Shown here in pieces: positions 7,122 through 13,176 of a stretch of DNA of 18,020 bases. The stretch spans positions 1 to 18,020 of the forward strand of contig JAGXOH010000010.1 in NCBI GenBank assembly GCA_023659985.1. The letters run 5' to 3'. The notes under the pieces were generated by a model that saw nothing but the letters and a program-made list of their open reading frames with translations, was not told the origin of the DNA and searched no databases. Numbering within the stretch: the first letter of the stretch is position 1; the number at the start of each line of letters is the position of its first letter. The DNA comes from Candidatus Falkowbacteria bacterium LH_S3 (GTDB lineage Bacteria > Patescibacteriota > Patescibacteriia > Patescibacteriales > JAGXOH01). The translations under genes and the position numbers were made by a program.

Positions 7122-7643
7122 ATGTTTGTTTATATCGGCGGTGTTCCCGGCGTTGGCAAAACGACGTTGGTAGTAGAAACAGAAAAACTTGCACGAAAGC
7201 GTGAGGTCAGAATGGAGACAATAAAGGGAGTTCCGATACTTTGTGAACTGGCCGGCGTGACTACTGTTGCAGAACTGCGAGCCTTACCCGAAAGCGTGCG
7301 CCGAGCATTGCGCCCGGAGATGAATCGGCGACTCTACGAACTTGATTGTAGAGATCCTGAAACTATTCGACTCGCTGACGGACATTTCGTATATTTTGAT
7401 ATCGAAGGAAAGGAATACGGAATTCGTCAAATACAGCCGTGGGATAAGGAACAGATGCTCGCGATAGTTGTTGTCATCGCAAATCCTTATACCATCTTGC
7501 ATCGCCGTCTTAAAGACACAGGCGATCGGCAAGACCGCAAACGCAACATTGATTTTCTGATTCAAGAACAAAAAATGGAAGTTGATGTTGCTGTCTCTCA
7601 AGCTATGGAGCTCGGCATACCTTTCTGCTTCGTGGGTAATTAA
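7122..7643 (+). CDS. P-loop nucleotide kinase, archaeal adenylate kinase (AdkA)-like
   Basis: A 173-residue soluble protein. The start at 7122 is preferred over an in-frame ATG at 7089 because a strong SD (AAAGGAGG) lies seven bases upstream. The Walker A motif GVPGVGKT is at residues 7-14, right after the first strand, as in AdkA-like and AAA_17/18 small kinases. IANPYTILHRRLKDTGDRQD in the second half resembles the lid region. The likely reaction is phosphate transfer between ATP and a nucleotide, but other substrates are possible. The gene is visibly more GC-rich (close to half G+C in a sampled line) than its AT-rich neighbours, and its strong SD also differs from theirs. It has its own terminator and lies next to transposase debris. 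These signs suggest horizontal transfer. Confidence 0.65.
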   Translation: MFVYIGGVPGVGKTTLVVETEKLARKREVRMETIKGVPILCELAGVTTVAELRALPESVRRALRPEMNRRLYELDCRDPETIRLADGHFVYFDIEGKEYGIRQIQPWDKEQMLAIVVVIANPYTILHRRLKDTGDRQDRKRNIDFLIQEQKMEVDVAVSQAMELGIPFCFVGN

Positions 7644-7765
7644 GGTCACGAGAATCCAACGACCTCGGAAATGCTTTTCTCTTTCTGTATCCACCAATCA
7701 CTGTTACTGTGCCGTAAAATACTGCACGCCTAGGGGTGTTGGCAAGCTATACGTTCAATTTCGAC

Positions 7766-7803
7766 CCACCGTACGGGAAGAACAGCACGGTGGATTTTTA
7801 TTT
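7766..7803 (+). terminator. Terminator of the P-loop kinase gene
   Basis: CCACCGT (7766-7772) pairs with ACGGTGG (7787-7793), with a 14-base loop, followed on the plus strand by ATTTTTATTT. It lies about 120 bases after the kinase stop codon and directly beside the end of the converging CYTH gene, for which it has no T-run. Confidence 0.65.
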
Positions 7804-8346
7804 GAATACGCAGTTTTCTTCCGCGATATCGTTGGCCTTTTTGTAATCTTCCCAGAGACCAAGGTATGCTCTGGCAATCCTTGGCCGATTTGACAGGTCA
7901 AGCTCATGGAGATACCGATCTATTGTTTCCGGTTCACCCTCAAATTCAACAAAAAAACCGAAGGGAAGCTTGTCAAAAGAAATGGTAATATTATTCTTAA
8001 AAACATTTTTTCGTTTCTTTTCAAAAATAATTTCTTTGCTAAAACCTAAAGATTTCAGTATTTCCCTTAAAGTATCAATATTTTCTCCTTCTTTCATTTT
8101 TACCTCCATTTCTTTACGCTCAAAAAATTGAGCGTTCTCTTTTGTTTTTCTTTTCACAGTTAAAATAATCTCTTTTTTTTCTTCTTCCACATATTTTATT
8201 CTCGGAAAAATGCCGTCCTTGATGTTTGAGAAATCTTCTTTGAAATAACCGTAGGTTCTTTCCAATTGAAAATCGTTAAAATCCCTGACAAGGTCATTAA
8301 ATTCTTTCGGCATTAATTCGATTTTAACTTCTATTTCTTTTTTCAT
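7798..8346 (-). CDS. CYTH-domain protein (class IV adenylate cyclase/CyaB-like)
   Basis: A 182-residue protein in the triphosphate tunnel metalloenzyme (CYTH) superfamily. The diagnostic ExExK motif (EIEVK) is at residues 4-8. Basic and acidic strands follow in the usual order: IILTVKRK, FFERKEMEVKM, KKRKNVF, ITISFDKLPFGFFVEFEGE. The last is typical of CyaB-like members. The family binds a triphosphate and metal in a beta-tunnel and includes adenylate cyclases, thiamine triphosphatases and polyphosphatases; which activity applies is unknown. A longer start at 8370 is possible; I chose the second ATG because it places ExExK at the usual position and has a purine-rich AAGAAG before it. It overlaps the end of the QueC-like gene by 23 bases, so the two are probably co-translated. 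Confidence 0.8.
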   Translation of the reverse strand: MKKEIEVKIELMPKEFNDLVRDFNDFQLERTYGYFKEDFSNIKDGIFPRIKYVEEEKKEIILTVKRKTKENAQFFERKEMEVKMKEGENIDTLREILKSLGFSKEIIFEKKRKNVFKNNITISFDKLPFGFFVEFEGEPETIDRYLHELDLSNRPRIARAYLGLWEDYKKANDIAEENCVFK

Positions 8347-9109
8347 GTTTTTCTTCTTTTTCGTGGTCATAATATGTTGGATATTTTGAGGACATTGGAA
8401 ATTTGTATTTTGTCGGATCTTTCACGCCCGCCTCCTTATATCCCTTTCGCCGGTCCCAACAAGTGGGGCAATCGCCGCATTCAATATCAAATGATTTAAC
8501 ACAGGTTCTTGCTTTGTGTAAGGGCACCCCGTTTTCATAAGCCCATTTTATAAAGACATCTTTATCAAAAGAATTTCCTAACTCCGTTTCTATTGGCAAT
8601 GATATAAACTGCCAAGACCAATCGTTTAGTATTTGGCAAAATAATATGTTCATCAACCTAACCCAAGTTTGAGAACAATGGTAGGAAAAATCTGAGTTCA
8701 TATTAGAGGCGAAAACCGTTTTCACTTCAACTCCTATCGCTTTTAAGGAATAACCATATTCCATTCCAGTCAAAAATGCTATTGATCCTCTTGCTGGATA
8801 AGATATGTTGTGATTTAATGGAATATCGTCCATCATTCTTTTTGTTTTTCTTAATAAATCCTTGTACTCTGCCCCCGGCGTCATAACGGTTATTTCTTTG
8901 TAATTGTGGTAAAGTTTTAGAAATTTTCTTTTATAAAATTGGTTGAAATAATCTACTGCTTTCTTTTCATATTTGTAGTTTGACTGGCCTCGATTTATGA
9001 AAAATGGATATACATTTAAACAGAATTCTTTTAACAGTATTCCTATATTGGCGACAGAATCCTGACCACCAGACAAACAAGCAACGACGCTTTCGCCCTT
9101 TTTAGGCAT
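8324..9109 (-). CDS. QueC-like PP-loop enzyme (7-cyano-7-deazaguanine synthase family)
   Basis: A 261-residue protein. The PP-loop SGGQDS at 13-18 binds ATP. Cysteines 203, 211, 214 and 217 (CVKSFDIECGDCPTC) form the zinc site typical of QueC, followed by DRRKGYKEAGVKDPTKY, also a family feature. YPARGSIAFLTG (104-115) and the later NMNSD match the usual substrate region. QueC converts 7-carboxy-7-deazaguanine to preQ0 using ATP and ammonia. No queD, queE, queF or tgt lies nearby, so either preQ0 is made for tRNA from salvaged precursors, or this is a paralogue in another pathway. QueC-like proteins also occur in anti-phage systems (Qat, type IV CBASS), but their other components are absent here. 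No SD is seen before the ATG. Confidence 0.78.
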   Translation of the reverse strand: MPKKGESVVACLSGGQDSVANIGILLKEFCLNVYPFFINRGQSNYKYEKKAVDYFNQFYKRKFLKLYHNYKEITVMTPGAEYKDLLRKTKRMMDDIPLNHNISYPARGSIAFLTGMEYGYSLKAIGVEVKTVFASNMNSDFSYHCSQTWVRLMNILFCQILNDWSWQFISLPIETELGNSFDKDVFIKWAYENGVPLHKARTCVKSFDIECGDCPTCWDRRKGYKEAGVKDPTKYKFPMSSKYPTYYDHEKEEKHEKRNRS

Positions 9110-9190
9110 TTTAAAGTACTACTTGTTTGATTTCAAATATGCCACATCCCGCCAATTTTGTAAATCTTTCGGGGTAATGTGCATACAACT

Positions 9191-9275
9191 GTATTAGTTC
9201 AGCTCATTTTGGACAACTTTAAATTAAGCGAAGCTTAGAAAATTTGCCTTCGGCAAATTGTTGAAAGTTGAAAGT
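9191..9275 (+). repeat. Dispersed intergenic repeat, copy 2
   Basis: Runs GTATTAGT, AGCTCATT, AAATTAAGC, AGCTTAG, then a perfect hairpin (AATTTGCC at 9241-9248, TTC loop, GGCAAATT at 9252-9259) and TTGTTGAAAGTTGAAAG. Compared with copy 3 it has a short insertion between AGCTCATT and AAATTAAGC. It lies upstream of the minus-strand QueC-like gene. Confidence 0.65.
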
Positions 9276-9535
9276 TTAAAGCTGAAAGAAATAAAACATG
9301 GATAAAAAATGGGTCAGGTTTGAAAAAAATTATATCATAAAATTCAGAGTTGATACCAATTTTTGTAACGTTTTGTGTTATACCAAACCAGCCTTTCATT
9401 ATTTTTTATTAAATTTATCTACTTTTTAGTTGTTTTTGGAGTCCAATCTATCTGAACTTATTCACTGTGCCAATTTACGACAGAAACAGGCATAAACTTT
9501 GCAAACATAATTCAAGAAAAGAGGAAAAGACTGTT
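9276..9535. other. AT-rich spacer with no recognisable gene
   Basis: About 260 bases with no credible ORF. A motif GGGTCAGGTTTGA (9311-9323) recalls sequences flanking REP-associated transposases, but no transposase is present. A frame at 9456-9568 reads peptide-like (TGINFANIIQEKRKRLLRG), yet has no start codon with an SD and stops soon. I do not call it a gene. Confidence 0.4.
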
Positions 9536-9549
9536 GCGAGGAGTTTTGC

Positions 9550-9603
9550 ATGGAAAGACTGACTATTGACAAGGTCTTTGACCAAATTAAGATGAATATA
9601 TGA
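9550..9603 (+). CDS. Possible 17-residue leader ORF coupled to the methyltransferase
   Basis: The ORF encodes MERLTIDKVFDQIKMNI. It has a good SD (GAGGAG, about six bases before the ATG), and its TGA overlaps the methyltransferase ATG as ATGA. The larger gene has no SD of its own, so ribosomes finishing this short ORF could restart there. It has no recognisable domain or attenuator-like codon run. It may serve only as a translational entry site. Confidence 0.45.
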   Translation: MERLTIDKVFDQIKMNI

Positions 9604-10646
9604 ATAAACCTAAACTAGAAATCAAACTATCATTTATTATTGGTTTAAAAGAAATTACCTTAAACGAAATTAGCCAATACCCAAATCTTCATGTTACTAA
9701 AAAAGAAGAGGATTTTGTTTACTTGGATTTTATACAGGATTTTTCTCAACTCGAATGCCTTCGAAGTGTCTTATTGGTGTCTATTACATCGCAGGACTTT
9801 ATATATCATCCGCTTTACATTTCAAATCACAAGTCAATAGTAGGAAATCTTGTTGCCATGATTATTAAAGGGAAGAAAAATAAATTCAAGACCTTTAAAA
9901 TAATTTGTGCCGGCTCAGATTCTCCAGAAGTGCGTAGTATTGCTGAATATATACAAGAAACATACCGACTTACTGAAGAAGAAGATGCTGATATAAAAAT
10001 ACATATCATTAAAAATGATAATGCTTGGGAAGTAGGAGTTCAAATAATGCCAAGACCGTTATCAATTAGAGATTATAAAGTAAGCAACATAGGTGGTGCG
10101 ATGAATCCAACAATTGCATATGCTGTAAATTCTTTATGTAAATTAGAGAACGCTGACTCTTACCTAAACATTTTTTCCGGAAGTGCTACATTGCTCATTG
10201 AGGCAGGTCTTTGTTATCCAAATCTAAAACGATTGGTCGGGTTTGATAATGATAAAGAAATGCTTTCTTTGGCTATACAAAATATTAGAGAAGCAGGATT
10301 AATAAAAAGGATAAAGCTGAAAGAAAAAAATATTTTTAATAAACCAAATTTAGGTAAATTTGATGTAATTACATCTGATCTGCCATTTGGTATGTTGGTC
10401 TCAAAATACGAAGATATAGAAAATCTATATCGTTGCTTCATTGAGTACTGTCAAGAAATATTAAATTATGGTGGTACACTTGTTATATATACAAGCCAGC
10501 ACGAAATATTAAAAAAAATTATTTTAAAATCAGAATTTAAGGTTGTTAAGAAGTTGAAGCTAAAATTTGCGACCTCAACTAATACATACCTTTACCCTAA
10601 GATTTTCGTTTGCAAATTTAAAAAGAATGGTACAAAGTCGTTTTGA
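9600..10646 (+). CDS. THUMP / UPF0020-type RNA (guanine-N2) methyltransferase
   Basis: A 348-residue protein. Residues about 60-155 look like a THUMP RNA-binding domain. The linker PRPLSIRDYK (151-160) is the usual entry to the catalytic domain. The SAM-binding loop IFSGSATLLIEAG is at 191-203, an acidic ribose-binding residue is in VGFDND near 213-218, and the catalytic motif SDLPFG is at 259-264 (family form N/D-P/L-P-F/Y-G). The architecture matches Trm14/RlmL-like enzymes that methylate guanine N2 in tRNA or 23S rRNA; which RNA cannot be told. It appears complete. The start is chosen by the ATGA overlap with the short upstream ORF, which carries the SD. It stands between two copies of the dispersed repeat. 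Confidence 0.82.
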   Translation: MNKPKLEIKLSFIIGLKEITLNEISQYPNLHVTKKEEDFVYLDFIQDFSQLECLRSVLLVSITSQDFIYHPLYISNHKSIVGNLVAMIIKGKKNKFKTFKIICAGSDSPEVRSIAEYIQETYRLTEEEDADIKIHIIKNDNAWEVGVQIMPRPLSIRDYKVSNIGGAMNPTIAYAVNSLCKLENADSYLNIFSGSATLLIEAGLCYPNLKRLVGFDNDKEMLSLAIQNIREAGLIKRIKLKEKNIFNKPNLGKFDVITSDLPFGMLVSKYEDIENLYRCFIEYCQEILNYGGTLVIYTSQHEILKKIILKSEFKVVKKLKLKFATSTNTYLYPKIFVCKFKKNGTKSF

Positions 10647-10657
10647 ATCGTTATATG

Positions 10658-10731
10658 TGTATTAGTCTAAGCTCATTAAATTAAGCAAAGGCTAGATTAT
10701 TTGCCTTCGGCAAATTGTTGAAAGTTGAAAG
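10658..10731 (+). repeat. Dispersed intergenic repeat, copy 3
   Basis: GTATTAGT, AGCTCATT, AAATTAAGC, GGCTAG, a hairpin (ATTTGCC 10699-10705, TTC loop, GGCAAAT 10709-10715), then TTGTTGAAAGTTGAAAG. It begins 11 bases after the methyltransferase stop codon. The hairpin has no T-run on the plus strand, so it is not a standard terminator. Confidence 0.65.
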
Positions 10732-10739
10732 TAATAGAT

Positions 10740-11003
10740 AAATAATGTCCAATGACCAAATCCTAATGACAAATGAAATATAGTTGAAACGCAAAACTCA
10801 AAGTTCAAAACGCAAAACCAAAAATTAAATGAAATCCAAAATCCAAAGCTCAAATGTCAAATGAATGTCAAATGACTAAATAATAAATAATAAATAAAAA
10901 GTAAGAAGTAAAAAGTTTTAAGTTTTAAGATTTAAGTTGTAGCTTTGAACTTTTAGCTTTTAGTTTTGAGCTTTCAGCTTTGTCATTTGGATTTTATTGT
11001 ATG
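10740..11003. repeat. Array of short degenerate words upstream of hrcA
   Basis: About 260 bases built of recurring words such as AATCCTAATGACAAATG, TCCAAA, CAAATGTCAAATGA, AAGTTTTAAG and GCTTTTAG. The later part is rich in complements of the earlier words. No ORF or tRNA is present. The right edge (10981-11003) is an inverted copy, 22 of 23 matches, of 17966-17988 downstream of htrA. Spacing is irregular and there are no identical direct repeats, so it is not a CRISPR array. Confidence 0.6.
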
Positions 11004-11010
11004 AAAAGTG

Positions 11011-11049
11011 TTAGCACTCTTGACATTAGAGTGCTAATAGTGATAAAAT
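11011..11049 (+). promoter_or_regulatory. CIRCE operator overlapping the heat-shock promoter
   Basis: TTAGCACTC (11011-11019), nine bases, GAGTGCTAA (11029-11037): an exact match to the CIRCE consensus bound by HrcA. The spacer contains a perfect -35 box TTGACA (11020-11025), and TAAAAT (11044-11049, five of six to the -10 consensus) follows after 18 bases. HrcA bound here would cover the -35 box and repress the whole downstream cluster. Transcription would begin about 30 bases before hrcA. Confidence 0.95.
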
Positions 11050-11087
11050 GTTTTTAAAAGAAAAATATAAGTTAACCGGATATTTTT

Positions 11088-11834
11088 ATGACCGGAGAAA
11101 GAAAAAAGAAAGTATTAAATGCTATTATCAGAGAGCATATATATACTAAATCTCCGGTGGGATCTGGTGCTATTTCCGAAAAGTATAATTTGGATGTTTC
11201 CTCAGCAACCATTCGTAATGTAATGGGGCAACTGGAAGAGGATGGTTATATCACCCAGCCTTACACTTCAGCTGGCAGAGTTCCTACAGTTAAAGCTTAT
11301 AAAGAATATGTTTATAAGCTCTCCCAGTCTAGTGGAGAAGAGTTTGGAAAACAATTAAAACAAAAAGAAAGGCGATTTATTGATGAAGCATTTAATGCTG
11401 ATAAAGATAAAGAATTAATATATAAGGATGCAGCTAAGGCAATGGCAGAGATATCAGATGCAGCGATATTTTGGGCTTTTCATCAATATAATATGTATTA
11501 TACTGGAATTTCAAATTTAATTAGTCAGCCAGAATTTTCCCAAAGAGAATTGATTTATGATATTTCTTCTATTATTGATAGAATGGATGAAATAGTTAAT
11601 GAGAATTTTGAGAATTTTTCGGATAGCCCGCAGATTTTAATAGGTGAAGACAATCCGTTTGGAATTTTTTGCGGAACGATTATTACTAAATATAAAATCA
11701 GGAATAGACAGGGGTTGCTTGGAATATTGGCCCCCCTAAGAATGGATTATAAAAAAAATTACGCTTTGATAAATTATGTTTTAAAGCACATAACACGCAA
11801 GCCAATTTCCAAAAATAAGCATAAAAATAAATAG
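11088..11834 (+). CDS. hrcA: Heat-inducible transcription repressor HrcA (short form)
   Basis: A 248-residue repressor that binds CIRCE and releases it when chaperones are titrated by unfolded protein. The N-terminal winged helix is clear: SPVGSGAISEKYNLDVSSAT, then IRNVMGQLEEDGYI and TSAGRVPT (about residues 22-66). The middle has YYTGISNLISQPEFSQ. The end retains ILIGEDNPFGIFC and LLGILAPLRMDYKKN, the effector-domain signature. Typical HrcA has about 340 residues; the missing part is in the middle (dimerisation/inserted region), as I recall for Patescibacteria homologues. No SD precedes the ATG. It is first in the cluster and directly behind the CIRCE/promoter, so it is autoregulated. No frameshift is seen. 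Confidence 0.93.
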   Translation: MTGERKKKVLNAIIREHIYTKSPVGSGAISEKYNLDVSSATIRNVMGQLEEDGYITQPYTSAGRVPTVKAYKEYVYKLSQSSGEEFGKQLKQKERRFIDEAFNADKDKELIYKDAAKAMAEISDAAIFWAFHQYNMYYTGISNLISQPEFSQRELIYDISSIIDRMDEIVNENFENFSDSPQILIGEDNPFGIFCGTIITKYKIRNRQGLLGILAPLRMDYKKNYALINYVLKHITRKPISKNKHKNK

Positions 11835-11860
11835 TTTGCGCGTTGTGTAGTTAATAAGTT

Positions 11861-12442
11861 ATGCCTAAAGAAGAAAGAAAAAATCATGAAAATGATAATC
11901 AGGATACTAATAAGCATAAATCAAAAACAAAAACCAAAAATAAACAAGAATTAAAAGAAAAAATTAATAAACTGAAACAGGAAAATGAAGAGCTGGATGC
12001 CAAATGTAGGAGAGCTTTGGTTGATTATCAAAATTTGCAAGATAGGCATGGCAAAGAAAGAGGGGAGTTTGTAAGACATGCTAATGAAAATTTATTGCGC
12101 GATATTTTACCTATTTTTGATAATTTAAAAATATCCTTACAACATGTCAGTCGTGAAGAACAAGATAGTGCTTGGGTTAAGGGAGTTGAGTACGTGGTTA
12201 AGAATTTTCGAGAAGTATTAGAGGAAAAGGGAATTAAAGAAATAAAGGTTGAAGGTGAAAATTTTGATCATAATATCATGGATGCTATTGAAGGAAAGGG
12301 TGATAAGGTGAAAAAAGAAGTAAAGCCAGGATATACGCTGAATGGTAGGGTTATTATTCCGGCTAAAGTAATAGTGGAAGAAAACAAAAGTGGAAAAAAT
12401 AAGGAGACCGAAGAAATTGAAAAAAAGAAAATTGATTCTTAG
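11861..12442 (+). CDS. grpE: GrpE, nucleotide exchange factor for DnaK
   Basis: A 193-residue cytosolic cochaperone that releases ADP from DnaK. A charged, disordered head (1-28) is followed by the long coiled coil (about 29-75), a helical part, and the C-terminal beta domain with the family signature around VKPGYTLNGRVIIPAKVIV (155-173). FDHNIMDAIE (135-144) matches the usual FDP-HEA region, with variation. The tail is lysine/glutamate-rich. It starts 26 bases after hrcA with no SD and no hairpin between them, so it is clearly in the same operon under CIRCE control. Confidence 0.95.
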   Translation: MPKEERKNHENDNQDTNKHKSKTKTKNKQELKEKINKLKQENEELDAKCRRALVDYQNLQDRHGKERGEFVRHANENLLRDILPIFDNLKISLQHVSREEQDSAWVKGVEYVVKNFREVLEEKGIKEIKVEGENFDHNIMDAIEGKGDKVKKEVKPGYTLNGRVIIPAKVIVEENKSGKNKETEEIEKKKIDS

Positions 12443-12474
12443 TTTACAATTATTAATTTATAAAATAAATATAA

Positions 12475-12509
12475 GTTCTGTTTATCTCTCTATGCCGAAT
12501 AAATAGAAC
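12475..12509 (+). other. Hairpin in the grpE-hsp20 spacer
   Basis: GTTCTGTTTAT (12475-12485) pairs with ATAAATAGAAC (12499-12509) over 11 positions, one of them G.U only in plus-strand RNA. The loop is 13 bases. It ends 12 bases before the hsp20 ATG, and no T-run follows. It may affect mRNA processing or hsp20 translation. It does not contain the SD-pairing of known ROSE or fourU thermometers. Confidence 0.45.
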
Positions 12510-12521
12510 AAATCAAACTTT

Positions 12522-12968
12522 ATGGCAAATATAACCAGAAGAAATCCTTTTTTGGAGCCGTTTGAGGATATAGATAGATTTTTTTCTGATACTTTTCCGG
12601 CATTAAAAAATTTAAGAGAAAGAGGGCATAGTTTCATGCCTGCTGTGGATATGTATGAAGACAAGGATAATGTTATAGTGGAAGCTCAATTGGCTGGCAT
12701 TAATCCTAAGAATGTAGATGCTTCTATTGAAAATGATGTATTAACCATTAAGGGAAAAGCTGAAAAAAAGAATGAAATTGATGATAAGGATTATTATAAA
12801 AAAGAGATTGTTAGGGGTGGTTTTTATAGAAATATTCCTATGCCTACCTCTGTGGATGGTGACCATGCCAAAGCTGAATATGAGGAAGGAGTGCTAAAAA
12901 TCATTGTCCCTAAAGTAGAAGAGAAAAGATCCAGCAAGATTGATATTGAGGATAAGAGCAAGAAATAA
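12522..12968 (+). CDS. Hsp20 / alpha-crystallin small heat-shock protein
   Basis: A 148-residue ATP-independent holdase that keeps unfolding proteins soluble for the DnaK system. The alpha-crystallin domain spans about 42-135: PAVDMYEDKDNVIVEAQLAG at its start and the signature AEYEEGVLKIIVPK at its end (the classic A-x3-GVL motif). A C-terminal I-x-I motif (KIDIE) is present for oligomer formation. The N-terminal arm NPFLEPFEDIDRFFSD is typical of bacterial Hsp20. No SD precedes the ATG. It sits between grpE and dnaK, so it is probably co-induced by release of HrcA. Paralogues cannot be told apart from sequence alone, so no symbol is given. Confidence 0.93.
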   Translation: MANITRRNPFLEPFEDIDRFFSDTFPALKNLRERGHSFMPAVDMYEDKDNVIVEAQLAGINPKNVDASIENDVLTIKGKAEKKNEIDDKDYYKKEIVRGGFYRNIPMPTSVDGDHAKAEYEEGVLKIIVPKVEEKRSSKIDIEDKSKK

Positions 12969-13034
12969 GATATATTTAGGGGTGGTGGCCTGTTGGCGCT
13001 GAATTTGCCTAAGGATGCCGCCCTGATTAAGGTG

Positions 13035-13091
13035 AAAATTGGAAATTGAAAATTGGAAATCAGTGATAGTCAATTTCTAATTTCTAATTTT
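13035..13091 (+). other. Long hairpin in the hsp20-dnaK spacer
   Basis: Bases 13035-13055 pair with 13071-13091 over 21 positions, two of them G.U only in plus-strand RNA; the loop is 15 bases. The arms are built from the repeated word AAATTGGAAATT and its complement. The rest of the 208-base spacer has a GC-rich patch (12978-13024) and an SD-like AAGGAGGT at 13141-13148. There is no clear terminator or promoter. Confidence 0.5.
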
Positions 13092-13176
13092 ATTTATTTA
13101 AGAACGTAATTTATAGATGATAGGCATTTAAACAGTAAAAAAGGAGGTTTTTGTCTATTATCTATCTTAATAATTT

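Noticed and set aside
7284..7893. Additional ORFs on either strand around the P-loop kinase gene
   Set aside because: They overlap the kinase gene in other frames or run into the terminator, and lack SDs and family motifs.
8324..9109. A complete Qat or type IV CBASS defence system around the QueC-like gene
   Set aside because: No QatA/B/D, CD-NTase, TGT-like or OGG-like gene is present in the window.
9311..9323. End of a REP-associated (RAYT) transposon
   Set aside because: Only a 13-base resemblance, with no transposase and no paired end.
10740..11003. CRISPR array
   Set aside because: The repeated words are short, degenerate and irregularly spaced, with no constant repeat-spacer pattern and no cas genes.
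12978..13024. GC-rich patch after hsp20 as a terminator
   Set aside because: Only a 6-bp stem with a wobble can be drawn, the loop is long and no T-run follows.
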